Below the pieces are notes generated by a model that saw only the letters and a program-made list of their open reading frames with translations, was not told where the DNA came from and did no database searches. From positions 432,014 to 496,013 of the forward strand of contig JBQCHL010000018.1 in assembly GCA_051954695.1 (NCBI GenBank): a stretch of DNA of 64,000 nt. Reading direction: 5' to 3'. Shown here piece after piece: positions 44,951-54,159 of this stretch; position 1 is the stretch's first letter, and every line of letters begins with the position of its first letter. A program made the translations under genes and the position numbers. The stretch comes from Terrimonas_A sp051954695. GTDB taxonomy: Bacteria > Bacteroidota > Bacteroidia > Chitinophagales > Chitinophagaceae.

Positions 44951-46345
44951 ATGAAAAGAAATTATAGCATTGATCTGTTCCGGGGTTTTGCCATTGTTGG
45001 AATGGTGTTATCGGCTGTGATACCCTGGAGTAAAGAATTTCCGGGATGGTTGTATCATGCGCAGGTAGGCCCGCCGGATTTTACATTTAACCCGGATCAT
45101 CCCGGTATTACCTGGGTGGATCTTGTATTTCCTTTTTTCCTTTTTGCAATGGGTGCAGCTTTCCCTTTGGCATTGAAAAGGAAACTGGCTGCCGGGAATT
45201 ATAGTGTTATTATTTCTGGTTTGTTCAGAAGAGGGGTCTTACTGGTATTCTTTGCCATTACCATAGCTTATTTCAATCCGGGTAATCTGAAAGGAGCGAC
45301 CTGGATAAATTACCTGACCAGCTTGTTTGTCTTTTTTGCCTGGTTCATGATATTTATGCGTTTTGATGGTTCACCGGTTAAGCGGTACGGCATCCAGGTC
45401 GCCGGAGTGCTGATCATTGCAATGCTTGGTTATTATCACAGCCAAATGCTGGACAACCCTTTTGATAAGTCCAAAAGCGATATCATCATTTTGATCCTTG
45501 CAAACATGGCTGTGTTTGGTTCATTGATATGGTTGTTTACTGCAAACAATATCCTGGCGAGAATTGCTGCCACAGGCGTTATTGCTGCACTATGGCTTAC
45601 TAAAGATGTTGAAGGAGGATGGCCTGCTGTTCTCGCAAATGCAGGAAAAAGCTGGCATTGGGTGTATGATTTTTCTTTCCTGAAATATCTCTGTATTGTA
45701 TTGCCGGGTTCAATATTGGGCGACTTGTTGATTAAGAACAGTGAAACAGTTAACCGTGACTATGCAGATGCTGAGAAAAAGCAGGCCCGGCAGATGGTAT
45801 GGATCAGTTTTTTACTGGTGGTTTTTCATTTGGTTACTCTTTATTCACGCACGTTGAGTGTAAATATTTTAGGGCATTTGCTGATTGGGCTCGTGTTTTA
45901 CTTGCTTTTCAGGAAATGCAACACTGGTCAGACGGCTTTTTATAAAAACCTGTTTGGTTGGGGTTTTGCATTAGTCACCATTGCCCTGTGCTTCGAACCC
46001 TGGGAAGGAGGTATCAAAAAGGACCCCTCATCATTCAGCTATTGGTTTTTAACCAGCGGGCTGGCCTTTGTGTTTTATATCGTATGCGATTATCTCACAA
46101 AGCAGCTTTCAGGATCCCGGCTGATCTCTTCCATTATTAAAACAGGGCAGAACCCTATGCTGGCCTATTGCATCGTATCGTTTTTTATTGTACCTGTACT
46201 TGGTTTGTTGCAACTGCGGCCGCTATTGGATACTCTGTCGGATAAAAGCCCTTACCTGGGGTTAATACGCACGGCTGTTTATTTATTGCTGATGATCGGG
46301 ATAACCGGCTTTGCCACTAATCGAAAATGGTTTTGGCGCTCATAA
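44951..46345 (+). CDS. DUF5009 / heparan-alpha-glucosaminide N-acetyltransferase-like membrane protein
   Basis: 464 residues from the ATG at 44951; a GTG two codons up is possible. 'NYSIDLFRGFAIVGMVLSAV' opens the family, followed by 'ITWVDLVFPFFLFAMGAAFP' and about ten membrane helices. Known relatives acetylate terminal glucosamine across the membrane using cytosolic acetyl-CoA. In this PUL it could re-acetylate de-N-acetylated sugars in the periplasm so a downstream enzyme can use them, but the direction and substrate are inferred. Confidence 0.85.
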   Translation: MKRNYSIDLFRGFAIVGMVLSAVIPWSKEFPGWLYHAQVGPPDFTFNPDHPGITWVDLVFPFFLFAMGAAFPLALKRKLAAGNYSVIISGLFRRGVLLVFFAITIAYFNPGNLKGATWINYLTSLFVFFAWFMIFMRFDGSPVKRYGIQVAGVLIIAMLGYYHSQMLDNPFDKSKSDIIILILANMAVFGSLIWLFTANNILARIAATGVIAALWLTKDVEGGWPAVLANAGKSWHWVYDFSFLKYLCIVLPGSILGDLLIKNSETVNRDYADAEKKQARQMVWISFLLVVFHLVTLYSRTLSVNILGHLLIGLVFYLLFRKCNTGQTAFYKNLFGWGFALVTIALCFEPWEGGIKKDPSSFSYWFLTSGLAFVFYIVCDYLTKQLSGSRLISSIIKTGQNPMLAYCIVSFFIVPVLGLLQLRPLLDTLSDKSPYLGLIRTAVYLLLMIGITGFATNRKWFWRS

Positions 46346-46373
46346 TAACAAACTGAAATTATAAAGTTGATAT

Positions 46374-47309
46374 ATGAAAATAACGGGAACTTTTATAGAT
46401 GAGATATCGCATGATATTCCTCATCAAAACTGGGGGCGGAAAGAATGGGACCGGGACTTTGAACACATGAAAGCCATCGGTATTGATACCGTTATCATGA
46501 TCCGGAGTGGCTACCGCCGGTTTATTACCTATCCCTCGGAATGGTTGCAACATAACCTGGGATGCTATGCACCACCTGTAGACCAGGTAGAAATGTTTTT
46601 ACAGTTGGCCGAGAAACATGGACTGAAATTTTATTTCGGATTATACGACAGCGGTAAATACTGGGATACGGGTAATATGCAGCATGAAATAGATGCCAAC
46701 CGTTATGTGATTGATGAAGTATGGCAGCGTTATGGTCATTACACAAGTTTTGGAGGCTGGTATTTAAGCATGGAGATCAGCCGAAAAACTAAGGGAGCTG
46801 CTCAAGCCTTCCGGGTATTGGGAGAGCAATGCAAAGGAGTAAGCAATAATCTTCCCACATTCATTTCCCCCTGGATAGATGGAAAAAAGGCGGTGATGGC
46901 CGCATCTTCAACCTTAACCAAAGAGGATGCTGTTTCGCTAAGCGAACATGAAAAAGAATGGGATGAAATATTCCAGGAGATCCATACAGCTGTTGATGCA
47001 GTAGCCTTCCAGGACGGGCATATCGATTACAGCGAACTGGAGGATTTTTTCTCCATCAACAAAAAGCTGGCAGATAAATATTCAATGCAATGCTGGACCA
47101 ATGCTGAAACTTTCGACCGCGATATGCCGATAAAATTTTTGCCAATAAAATTTGAAAAGCTGAAACTAAAGCTTGACGCTGCCCGCAAAGCAGGTTATGA
47201 TAAAGCTATTACGTTCGAGTTCTCGCATTTCATGAGCCCACAATCGGCTTATTTGCAGGCCGGCCATTTGTATAACCGGTATAAAGAATACCTGGAAGCA
47301 CTGAGATAA
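46374..47309 (+). CDS. DUF4434 TIM-barrel protein
   Basis: 311 residues, no signal peptide, so probably cytosolic. Barrel-type segments: 'ITGTFIDEISHDIPHQNWGR', 'HMKAIGIDTVIMIRSGYRRF', 'LAEKHGLKFYFGLYDSGKYW', 'SFGGWYLSMEISRKTKGAA', 'VDAVAFQDGHIDYSELEDFF', 'QCWTNAETFDRD', 'AITFEFSHFMSP'. This is the DUF4434 pattern; carboxylates at strand ends (FIDE, SMEI, NAETF) sit like glycosidase acids, as in GH-like clans. Its activity is not known. It lies among cytosolic amino-sugar enzymes, which fits an intracellular oligosaccharide hydrolase. Confidence 0.8.
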   Translation: MKITGTFIDEISHDIPHQNWGRKEWDRDFEHMKAIGIDTVIMIRSGYRRFITYPSEWLQHNLGCYAPPVDQVEMFLQLAEKHGLKFYFGLYDSGKYWDTGNMQHEIDANRYVIDEVWQRYGHYTSFGGWYLSMEISRKTKGAAQAFRVLGEQCKGVSNNLPTFISPWIDGKKAVMAASSTLTKEDAVSLSEHEKEWDEIFQEIHTAVDAVAFQDGHIDYSELEDFFSINKKLADKYSMQCWTNAETFDRDMPIKFLPIKFEKLKLKLDAARKAGYDKAITFEFSHFMSPQSAYLQAGHLYNRYKEYLEALR

Positions 47310-47361
47310 GCAGTCCGGATGATTTCCATTCAACCATTAAAAAGAGATAAAAAATATACGG

Positions 47362-48528
47362 ATGAAAAATTACGCAGAGAAGTACAAGAATGAGTTGTTG
47401 CAGAACATTATGCCTTTTTGGGAAAAGAATTCTCCTGACCAACACTACGGAGGCTTTTTTTCCTGTCTCGACAGGGAAGGAAAAGTATTCGATACAGACA
47501 AATTTATGTGGTTGCAGGGCCGGCAGGTTTGGACACTATCCATGCTGTACAACGAACTGGGAGCAAATGAAACCTGGAAAGAAATGGCCATTAACGGGGC
47601 TGAGTTTATATTAAAGCATGGACGCGATGAAAATGGTGACTGGTATTTTTCTTTAGATCAGCGTGGACAACCACTGATACAACCCTATAATATCTTCTCT
47701 GATTGCTTTGCCAGTATGGGACTAGGCGCTTTGTATAAAATAACAGGAAATGACGAATATGGAAATGCAGCTTACAGCACTTTTAAAAGGATTTTAAAAC
47801 GGCAGGAAAATCCAAAAGGGAAATACAATAAGGCTTTTCCCGGCAGCCGGCCTCTGAAAAGTTTTGCCCTGCCAATGATATTGAGTAATCTTTCACTGGA
47901 GCTGGAACATATTGTTGGCACTCCTACTGTAGACGAGCTTATTGATAAAGTGGTGCATGAAGTGATGGAAGTATTTTATCAGCCAGATACTGGCTTGATC
48001 ATGGAAAGTGTATCTCTTGATGGATCTTTTTCGGATAGCTTTGAAGGCAGGTTGGTAAATCCTGGTCATACTATCGAGGCTATGTGGTTCATGATGGATA
48101 TTGCGCATCGCAGGGAAGATAGCCTGTTAATGGAAAAATGTATAGATATTGCATTGCGTGCCCTGGAATTTGGCTGGGACGAGCAGCAGGATGGCATACT
48201 CTATTTTAAAGACATTTTGAATAAGCCACCACAGCAGTTGGAATGGGACCAGAAATTATGGTGGGTACATGTTGAAGCATTGGTGTGCATGGCTAAAGGC
48301 TTTGCCTATACCGGGGATGAACGTTGCAGGCAATGGTTTGAAAAGCTGGATGCCTATACGTTTTCCCGCTTTTCCGATCCGCAATACGGTGAGTGGTTCG
48401 GCTATCTTAACCGCCAGGGTGAGCCGCTGCTTACTTTAAAAGGAGGCAAGTGGAAAGGATGTTTTCATGTGCCCAGGGGTTTGTACAAAGTGTATGAATC
48501 ATTGAAGACTGTTGCCATTGAAGCATAG
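47362..48528 (+). CDS. N-acylglucosamine 2-epimerase (AGE/renin-binding protein family)
   Basis: 388 residues, cytosolic. Very close to the animal renin-binding protein in the diagnostic segments: 'FMWLQGRQVWTLSMLY' (R54), 'NPGHTIEAMWF' (H236), 'QLEWDQKLWWVHVEAL' (H303), 'YGEWFGYLNRQGE' and 'GGKWKGCFHVPRG' (H369). The enzyme interconverts GlcNAc and ManNAc. The match to renin-binding protein rather than to cellobiose 2-epimerase makes an N-acetylhexosamine substrate likely. Gap to the DUF4434 gene is 52 bases. Confidence 0.92.
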   Translation: MKNYAEKYKNELLQNIMPFWEKNSPDQHYGGFFSCLDREGKVFDTDKFMWLQGRQVWTLSMLYNELGANETWKEMAINGAEFILKHGRDENGDWYFSLDQRGQPLIQPYNIFSDCFASMGLGALYKITGNDEYGNAAYSTFKRILKRQENPKGKYNKAFPGSRPLKSFALPMILSNLSLELEHIVGTPTVDELIDKVVHEVMEVFYQPDTGLIMESVSLDGSFSDSFEGRLVNPGHTIEAMWFMMDIAHRREDSLLMEKCIDIALRALEFGWDEQQDGILYFKDILNKPPQQLEWDQKLWWVHVEALVCMAKGFAYTGDERCRQWFEKLDAYTFSRFSDPQYGEWFGYLNRQGEPLLTLKGGKWKGCFHVPRGLYKVYESLKTVAIEA

Positions 48529-48549
48529 AACCGTTTTGAAATTTTGTGT

Positions 48550-49620
48550 ATGAAGAAATATGGTATTACGCTTTTATTCCTGTTATTGATCCTGTGTGGT
48601 TATGCACAGATCCGTTATTATGACGGCGCACAGTTTCCTCTTATTGGAAAGATCAATGACAGCACTGAAACACGCTATGAACGGCTACCTTCATGGCTGA
48701 AGGGAATATGCCGTGGGCCCGTGTGGGACCTGGGAAAAAATACATCAGGGCTGGCCCTCCGTTTCCGGACCAACAGCACAACCATTGCAGCTAAATGGGA
48801 AGTGCTTGCTAACAGCAACATGAACCACATGGCTGCTACGGGGATAAAAGGGCTGGATCTATACGCCTGGACAGATGGGAAATGGCAATTTGTAAATGTT
48901 GGCAGGCCCTCAGGTAAAAGCAATCAGCAAACGATCATTTCTAATATGCTGCCGGAGGAGCGGGAGTTCCTGCTCTATCTACCGTTATATGACGGGGTGG
49001 TGAGTTTACAAATTGGCATTGACTCAACAGCCAGTATAGAAAAGCCATCGTTGAAATTTCCATCCACAACAAATCCGATTGTGTGCTACGGTACCAGCAT
49101 CACCCAGGGCGGCTGTGCTACCAGGCCCGGAATGTCTTACACCAGTATTCTCGAGCGGAAATTGAACCGTGAAGTGATCAATCTTGGTTTTAGCGGAAAT
49201 GGCCAACTGGATTATGAAATTGCAGAACTGATGGGGCGCCGCGCCGATGCAGGACTTTACGTTCTTGATTTTATTCCCAATGTAACCCTTGAACAGGTCC
49301 TGGATAAGACCGTCACATTCGTAAAGAGGTTGCGGCAGAACAATCCGAAAACACCTATACTTCTTGTAGAGTCTATTCTTTTTCCGCACTCCGTTTTTGA
49401 TCTGCAGATGTACAAGACCGTAACAGGCAAAAACAATGCTCTACGGAAAGAGTATGAAAAATTGTTGCAGATGGGTTATAAGAACATTTATTATCTCCCA
49501 GCCGGAAAACTGATCGGGACTGATGGTGAAACTACTGTTGATGGTATCCATCTTACTGATCTTGGCTTTACCCGCTTTGCCGATGAATTGCAAAAAACTG
49601 TGCGGCAGATCATCAGGTAA
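48550..49620 (+). CDS. Secreted SGNH/GDSL hydrolase with N-terminal beta domain
   Basis: 356 residues from the ATG at 48550 (a TTG two codons up is unlikely). Signal peptide (MKKYGITLLFLLLILCGYAQ), jelly-roll-like N-terminal domain to about 170, then SGNH blocks: S183 in 'VCYGTSITQGGCATRPG', 'INLGFSGNGQLDYEIAEL', 'LDFIPNVTLEQV', and 'DGIHLTDLGF' with the catalytic Asp-His. A periplasmic carbohydrate esterase or acyl hydrolase is likely; the second esterase of this PUL. Confidence 0.88.
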   Translation: MKKYGITLLFLLLILCGYAQIRYYDGAQFPLIGKINDSTETRYERLPSWLKGICRGPVWDLGKNTSGLALRFRTNSTTIAAKWEVLANSNMNHMAATGIKGLDLYAWTDGKWQFVNVGRPSGKSNQQTIISNMLPEEREFLLYLPLYDGVVSLQIGIDSTASIEKPSLKFPSTTNPIVCYGTSITQGGCATRPGMSYTSILERKLNREVINLGFSGNGQLDYEIAELMGRRADAGLYVLDFIPNVTLEQVLDKTVTFVKRLRQNNPKTPILLVESILFPHSVFDLQMYKTVTGKNNALRKEYEKLLQMGYKNIYYLPAGKLIGTDGETTVDGIHLTDLGFTRFADELQKTVRQIIR

Positions 49621-49685
49621 ATAATAACCCTGCAAACATCTTTAGATAACATTGAGGTTCTTTAGAACAATAATTTCATTTTAGA

Positions 49686-51605
49686 ATGGCGAGATTAAAT
49701 TTATTAGAGGAGACCCGTTTTGAGAAAGTTCCTGTTAAAGTATATCCAAACCAGGTTGATGCTTCAGCAAATGTTGCAAAGCGTATAGCCACTATCATCC
49801 GGCAAAAACAAGCTGCAGGTAAAACTGCTGTATTGGGCCTGGCAACGGGAGCCACACCGGTAAAAGTGTATAAAGAGTTAGTGCGTCTTCATAAGGAAGA
49901 GGGACTTAGCTTTAAAAATGTGGTGACCTTCAACCTGGATGAGTATTATCCGATGAACCCGGGCGCTGATCAGAGTTACGTTAAGTTCATGAATAAAAAT
50001 CTCTTCGATCATATCGATATACCCAGGGAAAATATCAATATTCCGGATGGTACATTGAAGGAGGAAGAGATACCTGCTTTTTGCGAAGCGTATGAACAAA
50101 AGATCTCCGATCTGGGTGGACTGGACCTCCAAATCCTCGGGATCGGCCGTACCGGGCATATCGGATTTAATGAACCAGGATCGGCTCCCAATTCCGGAAC
50201 CCGGCTGGTTATCCTGAATGACCTTACCCGCCGCGATGCTTCCCATGAGTTTGGAGGGAAGGAAAATGTACCTGCAAAAGCCATTACGATGGGAGTTGGT
50301 ACAATCTTCAAGGCAAAGGAAATAATCCTAATGGCATGGAATGAAAAGAAGGCCGAGATAGTGAAGAAGGCTGTAGAAGGAAACATGTCTGCCGATATTC
50401 CTGCAACCTATCTTCAAATGTCAGACAACGCGGAATTTGTTTTGGATAAAGAGGCTGCGTCATTGTTGACCCGGTTTGATCTGCCCTGGTTGGTACGCGA
50501 TGTCGCATGGACAGATGAATTAATAAAAAAAGCGGTAGTATGGTTATCTCTGAACATTGATAAAGCTATTTTGAGATTGACGGATGAGGATTATAACAAT
50601 AATGGCATGGCCCAGTTGATTGCAGAGAAAGGGACTGCCTACAGCATCAACATAAAGATCTTTAATGAACTTCAACGTACCATCACCGGCTGGCCGGGCG
50701 GTAAGCCAAATGTGGATGATTCCAGCAGGCCGGAAAGGGCAGCGCCAGAGCGAAAGAATGTAATACTGTTTTCTCCGCATCCGGATGATGATGTGATCTC
50801 GATGGGAGGCACTTTTATCCGCTTAGCAGATCAGGGACATAATGTTCATGTAGCGTATCAAACATCCGGGAATACCGCAGTATGGGACGAAGATGTATTG
50901 CGCTATCTTGAATTTGCGTTGGATTATGCAGGAGCGGTTGGAGAGAATAAAGACAAGACCAGCAAGATTTATAATGAGGTCAGAACTTTTTTCAAGACCA
51001 AACGACCTAACCAGACAGACCCTGAAGTGATACGTACCGTGAAGGCATTGATACGCAAAGGTGAAGCTATTGCTGGCGCCCGTTTTGTGGGATTACCCGA
51101 TGAAAACATACACTTCCAGGACCTGCCTTTTTATGACAGATCTAAATTGTCGAAGGATGTTTCTTTTGAAGATGATATACAACAAACCATGGCGCTGCTT
51201 CGCAGCGTAAAGCCACACCAGGTGTTTGCTGCAGGCGATTTTGCAGATCCGCATGGAACACATAAGGTTTGTTTCGATATTTTATTCGAAGCACTGAAAC
51301 GCCTTTCCAGAACAGATGAATGGGTAAAAGACTGCTGGCTCTGGTTGTACAGGGGAGCATGGCATGAATATCCTATCCATGAAGTGGAAATGGCGGTTCC
51401 GCTTTCTCCGCAGGAAGTGAAACGCAAACGCCTGGCTATATTCAAGCATCAGTCGCAAAAAGATATTCCTGTTTTTCCCGGTGATGATCCGAGGGAGTTC
51501 TGGGTACGTGCTGAAGACAGGACGAGTGAAACTGCTGAACTGTACCATAAACTGGGATTAGCAGAATACGAAGCAATTGAAGCTTTTAGGAGAATGCATT
51601 TTTAA
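49686..51605 (+). CDS. nagB: Glucosamine-6-phosphate deaminase fused to a PIG-L deacetylase domain
   Basis: 639 residues. The N-terminal half is NagB-like: 'GLATGATPVKVYKELV', D85 in 'TFNLDEYYPM', H158 and E163 in 'GIGRTGHIGFNEPGS'. The residue matching catalytic-triad Asp141 of E. coli NagB is Thr156. The C-terminal half is a PIG-L/LmbE-type zinc deacetylase: H365-P-D-D in 'FSPHPDDDVISMGG' and H523/H526 in 'DFADPHGTHKV'. Known: this fusion is common in Bacteroidota. Inferred: the PIG-L half may supply GlcNAc or GlcNAc-6-P deacetylation, since no NagA is nearby. Final step to fructose-6-phosphate. Confidence 0.93.
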   Translation: MARLNLLEETRFEKVPVKVYPNQVDASANVAKRIATIIRQKQAAGKTAVLGLATGATPVKVYKELVRLHKEEGLSFKNVVTFNLDEYYPMNPGADQSYVKFMNKNLFDHIDIPRENINIPDGTLKEEEIPAFCEAYEQKISDLGGLDLQILGIGRTGHIGFNEPGSAPNSGTRLVILNDLTRRDASHEFGGKENVPAKAITMGVGTIFKAKEIILMAWNEKKAEIVKKAVEGNMSADIPATYLQMSDNAEFVLDKEAASLLTRFDLPWLVRDVAWTDELIKKAVVWLSLNIDKAILRLTDEDYNNNGMAQLIAEKGTAYSINIKIFNELQRTITGWPGGKPNVDDSSRPERAAPERKNVILFSPHPDDDVISMGGTFIRLADQGHNVHVAYQTSGNTAVWDEDVLRYLEFALDYAGAVGENKDKTSKIYNEVRTFFKTKRPNQTDPEVIRTVKALIRKGEAIAGARFVGLPDENIHFQDLPFYDRSKLSKDVSFEDDIQQTMALLRSVKPHQVFAAGDFADPHGTHKVCFDILFEALKRLSRTDEWVKDCWLWLYRGAWHEYPIHEVEMAVPLSPQEVKRKRLAIFKHQSQKDIPVFPGDDPREFWVRAEDRTSETAELYHKLGLAEYEAIEAFRRMHF

Positions 51606-51810
51606 TCCCGGAATTCTTCTTTCTATACTTGAATTTGCCGTTCAGCACCTTTTTAGCCAATCCTTCTTATATTTTAACAAGGATGCTAAAACCTGTGGTT
51701 TCAATGGTCAGACAAAATATCTTCGGTTACATGGATCAATCTATTCATGGTGTTTGCTGACCTGTGGATCGATTATCTGTTCCTTATTGTAACCGTTCAA
51801 TTGATTCGGC

Positions 51811-54117
51811 ATGATTAGAAGAATTGTATTATTTCTACTGGCAATAACTGCCATTATCCCGTTTGTTTCTGCTCAACAACCCGCCCGTTTTCAACCAACA
51901 CACGAGCAAATGCTGCAGCGATATCTTCGCGCTGCTTTTATTGACAGCATAACTAAGAACGCTGTGTTTAAAACGACTGTTGCTGCTAACTGGCAACCGG
52001 ACGGTAAATCCTTCTGGTACCGCAACCTGCTGAAGGATAGTGTGCAGGAATACCTGTATGTTGATGTAAAAGAATTAAAGAAGCAGCCATTGTTTGATCG
52101 TGGGCGGCTCGCTGCAGGATTGCAGGCAGGTGGGATCCCGGTCGATTCCTTACGACCATCACTGAGAGATATTGAAGTGCTGGAAAATAAAAAGCGTCTT
52201 CGCTTTACGGTAAAAGGGCAGGGTATTGAATGTGATCTTTCCACTTATGTCTGCACCAAAATAACCACAACTTCTAAAGCTGCTGACTCATTAAGAAGAG
52301 GATTTCGGCGCAACAATAGTTTTCCTGATGGCACTGTTTCTCCCGACAAAAAATGGGAAGCTTATCTTGAAGGCGGTAACCTGTTTGTAAAAGCTGTTGC
52401 TGGTGGCGAGCCGATCCAATTCACTACCGATGGAACAGCCGATAAGCCTTATGGCGGTTTGCGCTGGAGCCCCGACAGCAAATACCTGGCAGGGTATCAT
52501 ATGGCCATTGTTAAAGATGATCCTGTTTATTACATATTAAGCTCTGAAGCAAATACCAGCCGTGGGCAGTTGCGTTCACAAGCGTATAAGCAACCGGGTG
52601 ATCCGTGGTCGGTATTTACACCATTCACGTTTGACCTCGAAGCAAAAAAAGCGACGAAGATCAATACCGAGCCGCTGGATTTTCTTTCTCCACCCCAGCA
52701 GCGCTGGCGTAACGGTGAAGGGAGATATTTTACTTATGAAAAAGCAGACCGCGGACATCAACGCTTCCGTATAATTGAAGTAGATGTGTTGACCAATACA
52801 ACACGGAATGTAGTGGATGAAAGAACAAATACTTTTATTTATCAGAACCGCAATTATGTAAAATTCCTTCCCGGAAATAACCAGCTTGTAAGGACCTCTG
52901 AGAAAGACGGATGGCGTCATTTATACCTGGTGGATGTTGCATCAGGCAAGGAGCAGCAGATCACTAAAGGTGAATGGGTGGTGCGTGGAGTTGATAGCAT
53001 TGATGCGGTAAAAAAAGAAGTATGGTTCTCTGCAAGTGGTATGAACGCAGGCGAGGATCCGTATAATATCCATTTCTACAGGATCAGTTTTGATGGTAAA
53101 CACCTGGTGTCACTTACACCTGCAAAGGGAAACCATACGCTTCTTTTCTCTGAAGGCGGGGCATTTTATGTTGATACGTATTCTGAAGTGAATGTTCCTC
53201 CTAAAACCATACTTGGCCGCACAACAGATGGCAAACAATTGATGATGCTGGAAGAAGCTGATATCTCACAGTATAAACGTTCGGGTGTAAAGCCTCCCGA
53301 AGTATTTGTGGCCAAAGGGCGTGATGGCAAGACAGATATCTGGGGAATCGTCAGCAGGCCTTCCGATATGGACCCTGCCAAAAAATATCCTGTACTGGAG
53401 AACATCTATGCAGGCCCACATGATTCTTTTGTCCCCAAAAATTTTACACCTTATAGTGAAATGCAAAGCCTGGCCGAGCTTGGTTTCATCGTAGTGATGA
53501 TTGATGGAATGGGTACAGCCAACCGGTCAAAAGCTTTTCATGATGTATGCTGGCAAAATATTGCCGATGCAGGGTTTCCTGATCGGATATTATGGATAAA
53601 AGCGCTGGCGCAGAAATACAGTTTCGTGGATGCAGAAAGGGTAGGCTTGTACGGCACTTCTGCCGGAGGGCAGAGCACACTTGGTGCGTTATTGTTCCAT
53701 CCTGAATTTTATAAAGCGGGTGTATCAGCCTGTGGTTGTCATGATAACCGTGTCGACAAACAATGGTGGAATGAGCAATGGATGGGATATCCTGTAGCAA
53801 AGCATTATGATGAACAGTCCAATGTAACCAATGCTGCGAAGCTGCAGGGTGATCTCTTACTGATAGTGGGAGAGGCCGATACGAATGTTCCTCCTGAATC
53901 AACTTATAGGGTAGTGAATGCGCTTATCAAGGCGCAAAAAAGTTTTGAATTCCTGTCGATCCCTGGGATGGGACATAGTGACGGTGGTGTGTACGGACGT
54001 ATGAGAAAAAGGGATTTCTTTGTCAGGCACCTTATCGGAGTAGAGCCGCCCGCACGAAATACCAACGAGCTTGCCCAGTTTAAGGAAACAGGGCGGGAGA
54101 GATGGTCTTTTGAATAG
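51811..54117 (+). CDS. S9 family prolyl peptidase (DPP IV-like)
   Basis: 768 residues with signal peptide (MIRRIVLFLLAITAIIPFVS, then AQ). Beta-propeller to about 480 ('FPDGTVSPDKKWEAYLEGGN', 'YGGLRWSPDSKYLAGYH'), then an alpha/beta hydrolase domain with S617 in 'GLYGTSAGGQST', D690 in 'GEADTNVPPES', and H722 in 'PGMGHSDGG'. It cleaves dipeptides or short peptides in the periplasm. The serine motif is GTSAGG rather than the GWSYGG typical of DPP IV. 205 bases from nagB with no hairpin; may be independent of the PUL. Confidence 0.92.
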   Translation: MIRRIVLFLLAITAIIPFVSAQQPARFQPTHEQMLQRYLRAAFIDSITKNAVFKTTVAANWQPDGKSFWYRNLLKDSVQEYLYVDVKELKKQPLFDRGRLAAGLQAGGIPVDSLRPSLRDIEVLENKKRLRFTVKGQGIECDLSTYVCTKITTTSKAADSLRRGFRRNNSFPDGTVSPDKKWEAYLEGGNLFVKAVAGGEPIQFTTDGTADKPYGGLRWSPDSKYLAGYHMAIVKDDPVYYILSSEANTSRGQLRSQAYKQPGDPWSVFTPFTFDLEAKKATKINTEPLDFLSPPQQRWRNGEGRYFTYEKADRGHQRFRIIEVDVLTNTTRNVVDERTNTFIYQNRNYVKFLPGNNQLVRTSEKDGWRHLYLVDVASGKEQQITKGEWVVRGVDSIDAVKKEVWFSASGMNAGEDPYNIHFYRISFDGKHLVSLTPAKGNHTLLFSEGGAFYVDTYSEVNVPPKTILGRTTDGKQLMMLEEADISQYKRSGVKPPEVFVAKGRDGKTDIWGIVSRPSDMDPAKKYPVLENIYAGPHDSFVPKNFTPYSEMQSLAELGFIVVMIDGMGTANRSKAFHDVCWQNIADAGFPDRILWIKALAQKYSFVDAERVGLYGTSAGGQSTLGALLFHPEFYKAGVSACGCHDNRVDKQWWNEQWMGYPVAKHYDEQSNVTNAAKLQGDLLLIVGEADTNVPPESTYRVVNALIKAQKSFEFLSIPGMGHSDGGVYGRMRKRDFFVRHLIGVEPPARNTNELAQFKETGRERWSFE

Positions 54118-54159
54118 GCGCAGGATCCATCAGTAATTCAACTGTATAAAAAGGAATCA

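Noticed and set aside
51577..51792. 71-codon frame after nagB
   Set aside because: Begins inside nagB in another phase, Cys/Leu-rich with no start context; the 205-base gap otherwise shows nothing.
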